A stretch of 39,945 bases of DNA, from NCBI GenBank assembly GCA_001045525.1, contig LDWW01000032.1:1-39945 (forward strand), read 5' to 3'. Of this stretch, positions 15,091 to 22,510 are shown piece after piece. The translations under genes and the position numbers were made by a program. Position 1 is the first letter of the stretch, and each line of letters starts with the position of its first letter. The notes beneath the pieces were generated by a model. That model did no database searches. It was not told the origin of the DNA and saw only the letters and a list, made by a program, of their open reading frames with translations. This stretch comes from Chitinispirillum alkaliphilum (GTDB taxonomy: Bacteria; Fibrobacterota; Chitinivibrionia; Chitinivibrionales; Chitinispirillaceae).

Positions 15091-17448
15091 CTATCTTGGT
15101 ATAATTATAGTGAATGTTGAGCCATTTCCAACATGTGATTCGACTGTAATTTCTCCGCCAACTTTGTTCAGATTATTCTTTACAACATCCATCCCCACCC
15201 CTCTTCCCGATATGTGGGATATTTCTTCTTTTGTTGATAATCCCGGATGAAAGATGTATGCAATCTTTTCATCCTCTGACAAGGTTTGCGGATTATCACA
15301 AAGCCCCAGTGATGTTACTTTGTTCATTAATTTTTCTGTATCGATTCCTTTACCATTATCAGAAATTTTTATTTTAATATTATTTTCTGCAAATTCCACA
15401 TTAAAAGTTACTGTACCAGGTCCCTTACCTTTCTCAGTTCTCTCTTCTATACTTTCAATACCATGGTCAACAGCATTACGAATGATGTGAAGAAGAGATT
15501 CTTCAACATTGTGAAAGACGTCTGGTGGAACTTCTAGGTCAGCTGGATTTACCACAAACTGAACCTCTTTACCCAATGCATGTGCTACTCGTTCTATAGT
15601 TTTTTTAAATTTGTTAACAACAGATTCAAGTGAACGGTAGTTTAAGGTTTCACAAAGGTTTGAAAGCTCACTAACCCGGCTGTCACTTGCGCTGTTTGCA
15701 AGTTTATCTGCAATGACAGAAATTTGTCTGATTTTATGCATCGGTACAGCTACCAGTTGTGTATCTTTCTTACCGTAGAGTAAAAGTATTTTCTCCTGAA
15801 CCTGGTTGAGCCCATATGTAATTTCTTCAAGACCTTGTTTTAAATCAAGCAAGAGTTTATATCCATAAGCCCCGCCAGATGAGTTAAACAGCTTTTCAAG
15901 AATATTTTCTGCATTGTGAGCGATACGTGTAATACTATCAAATCCATAAGACCCGGCATTTCCTTTAATCGTGTGTAGATCCCTGTAGAGCAGGTTGAAA
16001 TCCTCCCTGCTGAGTTTGACATCCACACCTTCTTCAGCACTTGTCGGATCACCGGATTTATCGAATATTTCATCAAGTTTATCTGTTAGAGTATTCGCTC
16101 TGTTACGTGCATCTTCCATAAAGTCGTTAATTTCATCCTGAGGATTATTTGCAATACCTAAGATAGTCTTCATTTCTGCTTCATGGCGAACACGTTCCTG
16201 GTTCATCCTTTCCTCTATACGGCGATTTTCCGTCAGGTCAATCGCAAGAACCATTATCTTACTCAAATTATTGTTTTTGTCAAATATTTTTTGATAATGA
16301 ACTTTTATAAATCTTGTATCATCTTCTTCAGATGATTTCAACTCCAGCTCCTGAACAGGAGAAAGGCGAACGAGCTTGTTCCATCTTTGTGTCTGGTGAC
16401 GCTGCTTAACCAATTGAACCCACTCATTGAATAAACGTTTCTGCTCAGCATCAAGACGAAATATGTTCTCCAAAGTACAGGATGCAATATCGTCTACCAT
16501 GAGTATTCTGTTAGCACTGAGAGAATACTCTTCATTTACAGTACCATCCAAATTAAATGTAAACAATCCCTGCTCAATATTGTTCATTATATCCCTGACC
16601 TGCTGCATCTTCTCGTCAACAAGATCCTGCAGACCCTCTGTAAACTTTTTTATCGTGCGCCTCATAGAGTCAAATGTTTCAGCCAATTCACCTACTTCAT
16701 CATTGCTTTCTGGTTTGATTTTTATGCTGTAGTTACCCTCAGAAATTGTCTTAGCACTTGCTGCAAGACTGTGTATTGGCCTGGTGATCTTAACAGCGTT
16801 TTTCTTGGAAGCAATATATCCGGAATAGATGGCCATACCGGCAAGCGATGTTAGTGCAAACAAGATAAGCATTGTGAATCTGCGGCTTGATCTTTTAGCT
16901 TCCTCCAGTGATCTTCTCATATTTGCAGTACTTAAGCCATACCGAATGAACCCTAAGGGTTCATCAAATATCATAACAGGAGAGGCGAACTCAATAATTT
17001 CTTCCCCATCTTCGGATATAAGCCGCTTATACGAATCAATTTCCAGCATAGATGCCCATATTGACATAGTATCGTCCAGGATACCCGGCCCATCAATTTC
17101 CCCTGATTCATTATTTGCGTTTGCGTATACCCAGGGACGTGAATCAATATCCATATATATACCGTAACTTATATCTTCATCATCTTTAACCGTATAGGAA
17201 ACAAGAGATCTTACCTCTGTAATCGCATTATCATCGGCCATCCCCCTCATAGCAATAGAGTTGTTGATTACCAGAGTTTTCCCTTTAGCCATTAGAGAGT
17301 TAATGATATTGGTTTCAGTAAGCTCAAGATTCTTTCTTGCAGTGTAGAGATTGATTACCAGCACAACAGATATCACGATCATAAATATTATTGAGATTAT
17401 GAAAGTTGAACTTTTCACTAATTTGGATTCAATACTTACAAATTTCAT
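15091..17448 (-). CDS. Membrane HAMP-PAS-Hpt-HATPase sensor kinase (CheA-like, no CheW)
   Basis: The 785-aa protein has TM1 (about 13-35), an extracytoplasmic domain (about 36-190), TM2 (about 191-213), HAMP (about 214-268, with PESNDEVGELAETFDSM), a PAS-like region (about 285-410), Hpt with H492 (LHTIKGNAGSYGF) and a CheA-type ATPase (N-box around N658, G1 SDNGKGID at 696-703, G2 SGRGVGMD at 747-754). It ends after the ATPase, so again no CheW-like domain. Hpt in place of HisKA makes it a membrane relative of the CheX-PAS kinase at 5766. It heads the operon with two periplasmic binding proteins, which probably present ligands to its external domain. AAGGA precedes the ATG. Confidence 0.88.
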   Translation of the reverse strand: MKFVSIESKLVKSSTFIISIIFMIVISVVLVINLYTARKNLELTETNIINSLMAKGKTLVINNSIAMRGMADDNAITEVRSLVSYTVKDDEDISYGIYMDIDSRPWVYANANNESGEIDGPGILDDTMSIWASMLEIDSYKRLISEDGEEIIEFASPVMIFDEPLGFIRYGLSTANMRRSLEEAKRSSRRFTMLILFALTSLAGMAIYSGYIASKKNAVKITRPIHSLAASAKTISEGNYSIKIKPESNDEVGELAETFDSMRRTIKKFTEGLQDLVDEKMQQVRDIMNNIEQGLFTFNLDGTVNEEYSLSANRILMVDDIASCTLENIFRLDAEQKRLFNEWVQLVKQRHQTQRWNKLVRLSPVQELELKSSEEDDTRFIKVHYQKIFDKNNNLSKIMVLAIDLTENRRIEERMNQERVRHEAEMKTILGIANNPQDEINDFMEDARNRANTLTDKLDEIFDKSGDPTSAEEGVDVKLSREDFNLLYRDLHTIKGNAGSYGFDSITRIAHNAENILEKLFNSSGGAYGYKLLLDLKQGLEEITYGLNQVQEKILLLYGKKDTQLVAVPMHKIRQISVIADKLANSASDSRVSELSNLCETLNYRSLESVVNKFKKTIERVAHALGKEVQFVVNPADLEVPPDVFHNVEESLLHIIRNAVDHGIESIEERTEKGKGPGTVTFNVEFAENNIKIKISDNGKGIDTEKLMNKVTSLGLCDNPQTLSEDEKIAYIFHPGLSTKEEISHISGRGVGMDVVKNNLNKVGGEITVESHVGNGSTFTIIIPR

Positions 17449-17508
17449 GAGTTTTCCTTATCTGAGTTGCCGTTGTAACATATTGTGCATTCTTTTCCAT
17501 ACATAAAT

Positions 17509-17537
17509 ATCTTATAATCAGTTACAAATAGAGTCAA
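17509..17537 (-). promoter_or_regulatory. Sigma70-type promoter of the membrane-kinase operon
   Basis: On the minus strand TTGACT (17532-17537), a 17-nt spacer and TAAGAT (17509-17514) precede the kinase ATG (17448) by about 60 nt. Match to consensus is 5/6 and 4/6. Confidence 0.5.
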
Positions 17538-17979
17538 TGTTTAGTTTATACTTTTCATGAAAAACAGAAATTTTACCCATTTTTTTTTCATGTACGCACC
17601 TCTGACTACATTATGTATATAGTGCCATTTCCTGACTTTATTAATCAAACAACCCAAAGGTTAAACAGGAAACATTTTTTGTAGCTCCAAAGCAGTGAAC
17701 TCAGATGAAAACAAAGGGACTGATGGAGGTCGCGGGCCGAACAGAATTTCCAGATGATCGCTACAATAATGAATATTTCCACTGTATATAAAGCCTCAAA
17801 CCCATCTTCTGAGTCGATGGGCGTCAATCTCGTTTGATTTGTGCATATTGTCATGTGAGAAAGTGTGTGCTTTTGAAAAATCTCAGGAGATTAAAAGATT
17901 GTGAATAAAAAAAGGTTCTGCGTGTTTTCTTTAAAAATCGCACAAACAGTTCAATAACAGTTTTCCGTTTTATTTCTAC
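17538..17979. other. Intergenic, no gene recognised
   Basis: This AT-rich stretch of about 440 nt separates the minus kinase operon from the plus PilZ gene. It holds a 69-codon minus frame (17645-17854) with no ribosome site, odd composition and no family resemblance, which I do not accept as a gene. No hairpin or repeat was seen. Confidence 0.5.
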
Positions 17980-18008
17980 TTGTAAGATAATTATAAATAG
18001 TGTAGAAT
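17980..18008 (+). promoter_or_regulatory. Sigma70-type promoter of the PilZ gene
   Basis: TTGTAA (17980-17985), a 17-nt spacer and TAGAAT (18003-18008) lie about 40 nt before the ATG at 18049, which has AAGG about 8 nt upstream. Confidence 0.55.
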
Positions 18009-18048
18009 TAATATGTACCTGTTCAATTATTTTTTACAAGGTTAAGTC

Positions 18049-18396
18049 ATGTCTAAAGAAAAAAGAAAGCTTCAGAGGAAAAATTTAGTATACTACCTGA
18101 AAGTCAATGACAAAAGATCAGGAGATTTACTTGGTTATCTGGTCGATATTACCAGAGAAGGAATAATGGTTGTTCAAGACACACCCTTTTTGGAAAAAAC
18201 CATTTTCGATATAGAGCTTGAGCTTCCGGCAGATTTCGCTGGTCCCAGGACAATAAGTGTAAAAGTAGAAACTCTTTGGTGCAAAAGAGATATCAATCCT
18301 GATTTTTATGCCGCTGGCTTCAGATTGTTGGATGTGTCTCAGTTCAACCAGGCAGTAATTGACCAATTGTCTGACACATTCGGTCTGCAACCCTGA
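18049..18396 (+). CDS. PilZ-domain protein (probable c-di-GMP receptor)
   Basis: A 115-aa single-domain protein with the two PilZ motifs: RxxxR as R6-KLQ-R10 and the D/NxSxxG motif as D33-I-T-R-E-G38 (Thr in place of Ser). Together these contact c-di-GMP in characterised PilZ proteins; the Thr substitution is conservative, so binding is likely but unproven. The rest is a compact beta barrel ending in LDVSQFNQAVIDQL. It is monocistronic, with its own promoter and terminator, and lies just upstream of the signalling operons on the opposite strand. No GGDEF or EAL protein is in the window, so its ligand source lies elsewhere. Confidence 0.85.
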   Translation: MSKEKRKLQRKNLVYYLKVNDKRSGDLLGYLVDITREGIMVVQDTPFLEKTIFDIELELPADFAGPRTISVKVETLWCKRDINPDFYAAGFRLLDVSQFNQAVIDQLSDTFGLQP

Positions 18397-18398
18397 TT

Positions 18399-18420
18399 TA
18401 GCTGTATTTCAGCTATTTTT
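18399..18420 (+). terminator. Rho-independent terminator of the PilZ gene
   Basis: TAGCTG-TATTT-CAGCTA followed by TTTTT begins 2 nt after the stop codon. The stem is short (6 bp) but the U run is clean. Confidence 0.65.
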
Positions 18421-18529
18421 ATCTCATAGCAAGCATTGGCAGATGGTTTTAAGAACAGCATTGCACATTAGAAGTAGAACTAACAGGGGATGACCGCTAA
18501 AGACAGTAACAATTCAGATCTAAAGAACA

Positions 18530-18559
18530 GAATGGCTGATTTAAAACGATCAGCTATTC
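18530..18559 (-). terminator. Relict copy of the signalling-operon terminator
   Basis: GAATGGCTGAT (18530-18540) pairs with ATCAGCTATTC (18549-18559) over 11 bp with one G-U pair. It matches the hairpin at 4154-4188, and the bases before it (AACTAACAGGG..., GATCTAAAG) also match the bases before that hairpin. It flanks the cheX pseudogene and is part of the same old duplication. Confidence 0.55.
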
Positions 18560-18579
18560 CTTATATAAGATAAGTTGTA

Positions 18580-18765
18580 CGTCTGAAAACATCCCCAATA
18601 TACCCCGAGCTTCAACTAAGTCCACATCTACACCTACAAGAAGTACTGTCGCATTTCGGTTTTTATCCTGCAGTAAGTATCTCCTGCTATTCCTCGTTTG
18701 CACTTCTGACTATAAGTGTTAAGATCTGTTAGCTTACTCAATTGCTAACCAGAGGCCAAGTCCAG
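18580..18765 (-). pseudogene. Decayed cheX-like gene fragment
   Basis: This stretch aligns over about 180 nt with the cheX-like copy 1 gene (around 4890-5060): blocks such as CGAGCTTCA-CTAA-TCCAC, AAGTATC-CCTG-TATTCCTC and TTTGCACTTC-GAC correspond in order. Translated on the minus strand one frame gives VGVDVDLVEARGILGMFSDV, parallel to VGEKVDFNEARDIFGEFANV in the intact protein, so the catalytic ExxN has become MxxD. The other half carries stop codons and an inserted base. No start or ribosome site remains. Next to it is a copy of the operon terminator, with the cheY gene that separates them in the intact locus missing. Confidence 0.75.
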
Positions 18766-18839
18766 GTTTTCCGGTTAGCAGTTTGTAATTTGGTGTCACA
18801 CTCAGAACCTTGTTATACAATGGATCCATTTTTGCAGTA

Positions 18840-18845
18840 TATAAT
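18840..18845 (+). promoter_or_regulatory. Possible -10 box before the M48-like gene
   Basis: A perfect TATAAT lies 60 nt before the ATG at 18905, but no -35 hexamer is properly spaced and no Shine-Dalgarno is seen before the start codon. Expression of the gene may be weak. Confidence 0.35.
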
Positions 18846-18904
18846 TTAACTGGTCTTGATTTCCAAGACAAATTTACCTTTTTAGCCCATAAGTCGCATT
18901 CAAA

Positions 18905-19792
18905 ATGAACAAATTAACCGAACACCAAATCAGATCTGCTGTTCACCCCGATCTTCCTTCAAGGTACGGTATTGCCGTTTTTGGCGGTTTGCTGTTTTTG
19001 TTTGCAATTATTGTTTTTTTAACAATTGATCAAGCCACAGAAGTTTTCTCTATTCTACTTATTACTTTTCTTCTGCATTTTGTTTTTACCCGCACATTAA
19101 AAGCAAGTCTTTTTGCCAATTCTGTTCAGGTATCAGATATTAATTTCCCCGAAATAAAAAAGATAACAGAGGAGATAAAGGAAGCATTTTCCTGTAGTGA
19201 GGAGTTTGAGATTTTTATTTTGAATGGCACCGGTTTTAACACGGTATACCACAAATTCCTTCGCTCCAATATACTTATACTTGGTTCCGATATGGTTGTG
19301 GATATGCTAAAAACAGAAAACAGGTCTCAGCTTATCTGGGCTATCTCGAGGTTTGTCGGTGCATTAACATCTAAGCAGCTTGGCCCGGTTTATTTGAATG
19401 CTCTGCTGCAAAGTGTTAATCAATTTGCCCTTTTCAACCTTATTACAGCTCCCTACGAACGTGCAACCCAACTTACGGGGGATAATCTTGGAATGCTCGC
19501 TACCGGAGATATAGAACAGATTCTGGGTGTGTTCAATAAATTTCTGGTTGGTACTGACTTATCAGAAAAGGTAAATATCACCGGGTTGATTAGCCAAAAA
19601 AAAGAACTTCAGAACAGTTTCTTTTCATTTTTGGCAAGAGCCGGGTCGACTCACCCTCATCTCATTGACAGACATCTCAACATTCTGGCATTCGCAAGGA
19701 TTGCCTATCCCGAAGAGTTTGAAAAATTCATCTCTAAATACGAGCGATCTTTTACTTTAGAAATAGGAAGAGTACTGCCCAGGTACAGATAA
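18905..19792 (+). CDS. M48 (HtpX)-like membrane protein lacking catalytic residues
   Basis: The 295-aa protein has two N-terminal membrane segments (about 22-41 and 44-62) and a domain with M48 metallopeptidase shape: a FEIFILNGTGFNTVY-like strand pair, a helix where HExxH should be (WAISRFVGAL, about 145-154), the downstream YERATQLTGDNLGMLATGD block corresponding to the usual E-x-x-AD-xxGL segment (third zinc ligand replaced by Q189), and STHPHLIDR near 247-255, which matches the family's THPxxxxR. All three zinc ligands are gone, so it should be a pseudo-peptidase, possibly a binding or regulatory protein. There is no obvious ribosome site before the ATG. It lies convergent to DUF6328. Confidence 0.6.
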   Translation: MNKLTEHQIRSAVHPDLPSRYGIAVFGGLLFLFAIIVFLTIDQATEVFSILLITFLLHFVFTRTLKASLFANSVQVSDINFPEIKKITEEIKEAFSCSEEFEIFILNGTGFNTVYHKFLRSNILILGSDMVVDMLKTENRSQLIWAISRFVGALTSKQLGPVYLNALLQSVNQFALFNLITAPYERATQLTGDNLGMLATGDIEQILGVFNKFLVGTDLSEKVNITGLISQKKELQNSFFSFLARAGSTHPHLIDRHLNILAFARIAYPEEFEKFISKYERSFTLEIGRVLPRYR

Positions 19793-19841
19793 TAGTCAGA
19801 TAGAGAAGAAAAAAGCAAATCAGTGGCCAACAAACCGAATC

Positions 19842-20315
19842 CTATGTTTGCGATTCAGATTTATCTCTGGTACGTTTTCTGTTAAGAAGAGGATGAACAT
19901 ACCAAAGCAAAAATGCCATTACTCCAGATGTAATTGCAAAGACCACCCCCAACAAAGTGTTATTAAACATAAAACGAATAATTACAAACACCGCGCAACT
20001 TATTGACAACCCCAGCAACAACAACCCCACCAATGTAGATTTCACACCAAAACTTAGTCTCCCTTTGCGATCCCGGCGCCCAGCCAGGCGATGGTAAGCT
20101 GCAGGAGCCAGAAACAGAATTGTTGCAGCCGCAACCGACAGCAGCGATATCGTAAAAACTAACTGGCCCCAAAAATCGACAAGATGAAAGCGGGCAGCAA
20201 AGGGTGCTGTAAGCAGGAAGGCAAATAAAACCTGCGCACCTGGAATAATAGTCCTAAGTTCCTCAAGTAACTCCCTGTAACGCTGACGCTCCTCTGCTTT
20301 TTTTTCATAATCCAT
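19842..20315 (-). CDS. DUF6328 family membrane protein
   Basis: The 157-aa protein has a charged N-terminus (EERQRYRELLEELRTIIPGAQVLFAFLLT, a family hallmark) and four predicted transmembrane helices (about 27-45, 53-72, 90-112, 118-138), ending in a basic tail (NRKRTRDKSESQT). The family is a conserved small membrane protein of unknown function, often found with stress or envelope genes. The ATG at 20315 has a weak GGAT 5 nt upstream. It is a single gene, convergent with the M48-like gene. Confidence 0.7.
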   Translation of the reverse strand: MDYEKKAEERQRYRELLEELRTIIPGAQVLFAFLLTAPFAARFHLVDFWGQLVFTISLLSVAAATILFLAPAAYHRLAGRRDRKGRLSFGVKSTLVGLLLLGLSISCAVFVIIRFMFNNTLLGVVFAITSGVMAFLLWYVHPLLNRKRTRDKSESQT

Positions 20316-20505
20316 ACATTATCCATCATTTTGTGATCGGTATGGGAACAGAACAATGCTTTTATCCGGATTAAATACTACATAAAGCATGCCACAGTTA
20401 ATGGGTTCCATCAAATTTTGTCGGGTTTTGATATTCAGACACCAAATAAGCTGCAACATCCCACTGATCCAACATGCCTGCCCCCTGCTTGCGAATCATA
20501 AAGCT

Positions 20506-20765
20506 CATACAAACACATCATACAAACACATCATACAAACACATCATACAAACACATCATACAAACACATCATACAAACACATCATACAAACACATCATA
20601 CAAACACATCATACAAACACATCATACAAACACATCATACAAACACATCATACAAACACATCATACAAACACATCATACAAACACATCATACAAACACAT
20701 CATACAAACACATCATACAAACGCATCATACAAACGCATCATACAAACGCATCATACAAATAAAT
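20506..20765. repeat. 13-bp tandem repeat array overlapping the end of the Nramp-like gene
   Basis: Sixteen exact copies of CATACAAACACAT (20506-20713) are followed by three copies of CATACAAACGCAT (20714-20752) and one degenerate copy (20753-20765, ending TAAAT). Because 13 is not a multiple of 3, the plus strand is open in all frames, creating spurious long frames. There are no spacers, so it is not a CRISPR. The variant and degenerate copies lie inside the 3' end of the transporter gene, so the array appears to have grown outward from coding sequence. Confidence 0.95.
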
Positions 20766-22112
20766 CAACCCAATAATGATATAAATAAAACCGGATACAT
20801 ACATTACCCAGGAGATTACTCTTCCGGGCCTAAGCTCAGCAGGCAAATTTTTTACATTTACATATTGTGTAAGGAGTACAATAACTGGCATATGAATCGC
20901 GGCTATGATTCCTCCGAATGATAAAAGCGCCACAGGTTCACGCACAATAAGAAAGACTACAAGTGGTATTAGAGCAGTAACTGTTGAAGCATAGAAATTC
21001 TTCAGATAAAGCCTGTTATTGACGAAGTTTATTAACCACGAATCAGAGGTTCCTTTTTTTAAGTCTGATGGCAACAGAATCAGTGTGGCATCGGCAAATG
21101 ACCTTCCCCAGCCGTCCTGATTTGAGAGGATGGTACCGAAAAGGGCAATAAAAATTCCTACTATTAAAAGCCAAAACCCAGCTCTTCCCCACACTGCTTC
21201 AAGAAGAGTTGTGAGATCTCTTGCGACCTCTATCCCCTCGGGAATAATCCCCCTCGGAAGAAGAAGTTCAGTTCCAAGAACCAGAAACGCCAGAGTTACA
21301 ATTCCAGCTGCTATAACCGCAATCGCAGAAGAAGTACTCATTATATGATTCCAGATCCGAAGTCTTCTCCTGATTTCTTCACTGGATATATCGGTTTGAT
21401 TTTTCTGCGTTGCGCTCTCTCCGGTCACTTTCCCTCCATACCCTTTCTCTGCAACCCAATAGGAATACCACAGAATACCTGCGGCACCCGCAAGCATAAA
21501 CCCAATCCAGGGCAAAAGAAAATAGAAATCAAAGTCTGGGGGAATATTAGGGATGAGACCAGCAACCGGTTCGGCCGAAGATGGAAAAACAACTACAGCA
21601 GTTACAACGGTTACCAACACCAAAACGGCTGCAAGCAAAGAGGCAATCTTTTCCACACCCTTATACTTGCCAAGCAGGACAAGAATTATTGAAACGATAA
21701 TCATGGCCGTTCCATAAAACCAATGAGCCCCGGGCAAGGCAATCATCAGCGCACTTCCTATAAGGGATGCAATTCCGGAAACGGTAAATACTGCGGCAAA
21801 GAACTGCGGTATAATTATGAACCACACCGCCCACCCTCTGGGCCCGGGAATCGTACTGTACCCATCAAGAATAGTTCGCCCGGTAACCACGGTAAAACGA
21901 CCGATCTCACGAATCCATACCCATTGAAAAAAAATTACCACAAACACCACCCAGGCCAGACTATACCCATATCGTCCACCTACCCTGGGAGTAAATAAAA
22001 CCGAACCGGACCCCACAGATGACACCATCCAGAGAAGCCCCGGACCATACCAGGAGAAACGTTGAAAAAAACCTCCGGGAGGTTGTGGGGAATATTCCCG
22101 TTCATTTTGCAT
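20739..22112 (-). CDS. Nramp-family-like transporter with altered metal-site motifs
   Basis: The 457-aa integral membrane protein has about 11 hydrophobic helices. The first matches Nramp TM1 (WYGPGLLWMVSSVGSGSVL, then GGRYGYSLAW), and FIALFGTILSNQDGWGRSFAD matches the family's later conserved loop. The metal-binding DPGN of TM1 reads GSGS, and the MPH of TM6 is absent (AGAAGILWYSYWVAEKG), so classical Mn/Fe transport is unlikely and the substrate is unknown. The last four codons and stop lie inside the 13-bp repeat array. It is 63 nt after the small membrane protein gene, so it is the end of the SDR operon. AGGAG is 10-11 nt before the ATG. Confidence 0.7.
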   Translation of the reverse strand: MQNEREYSPQPPGGFFQRFSWYGPGLLWMVSSVGSGSVLFTPRVGGRYGYSLAWVVFVVIFFQWVWIREIGRFTVVTGRTILDGYSTIPGPRGWAVWFIIIPQFFAAVFTVSGIASLIGSALMIALPGAHWFYGTAMIIVSIILVLLGKYKGVEKIASLLAAVLVLVTVVTAVVVFPSSAEPVAGLIPNIPPDFDFYFLLPWIGFMLAGAAGILWYSYWVAEKGYGGKVTGESATQKNQTDISSEEIRRRLRIWNHIMSTSSAIAVIAAGIVTLAFLVLGTELLLPRGIIPEGIEVARDLTTLLEAVWGRAGFWLLIVGIFIALFGTILSNQDGWGRSFADATLILLPSDLKKGTSDSWLINFVNNRLYLKNFYASTVTALIPLVVFLIVREPVALLSFGGIIAAIHMPVIVLLTQYVNVKNLPAELRPGRVISWVMYVSGFIYIIIGLIYLYDAFV

Positions 22113-22175
22113 TGCTAAAATACTCCTGAACAGTATTTTTGTTTAAGTCAGTCACCACCTACAGAAAAGCTAATG

Positions 22176-22451
22176 TCAATAATCTGAATTTTTGGCCGGA
22201 AAAACTGATTCCAATTTATTGTAAAGCCATGCAAACACCGCCCCGCCAAAGAAACCATCTGCAAGTCCCCATAAAAGTCCTAAAACACTTCCCTTGGGGG
22301 TAAGGCGGTAACCCCGATATACACGCCCAATAAAAGACTTTTTATACCACTTTGTCCCTTCAAAAAATATGACCCACCATGTTAAGAAGAAAATTCCAAA
22401 ACCAACCAACAAACTCCACGTAATAGCCATTGCCTTTACACCAAGTTTCAT
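22176..22451 (-). CDS. Small membrane protein, holin-like family
   Basis: The 91-aa protein (start ATG 22451, chosen because GGAGAGGGG lies 6 nt upstream) has two hydrophobic segments (about residues 7-29 and 54-73) with the pattern KGSVLGLLWGLADGFFGGAVFAWLYN near the end. This resembles a family often labelled bacteriophage holin in databases, but there are no phage genes here, so lysis is not implied. It lies between the SDR oxidoreductase and Nramp-like genes (59 and 63 nt away) and probably belongs to their operon. Its role is unknown. Confidence 0.6.
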   Translation of the reverse strand: MKLGVKAMAITWSLLVGFGIFFLTWWVIFFEGTKWYKKSFIGRVYRGYRLTPKGSVLGLLWGLADGFFGGAVFAWLYNKLESVFPAKNSDY

Positions 22452-22510
22452 CTTTAACCCCTCTCCATTTATCATACTTGTTAATTGACTTTTTGTACTC
22501 TCAGGAATTG

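Noticed and set aside
17645-17854. 69-codon minus frame in the gap before the PilZ gene
   Set aside because: No ribosome site, composition unlike neighbours, and no domain pattern.
20506-20765. Possible CRISPR array
   Set aside because: Units are 13 nt and directly abutting, with no spacers and no cas genes nearby.
20389-20776. Long plus-strand open frames over the repeat (124 and 100 codons)
   Set aside because: They are openings created by the 13-bp repeat being free of stops in all plus frames; they have no ribosome site and no sequence apart from the repeated THHTNTSYKHIIQ.
22176-22451. Phage holin
   Set aside because: No endolysin or other phage gene is near; the match is to a family label only.
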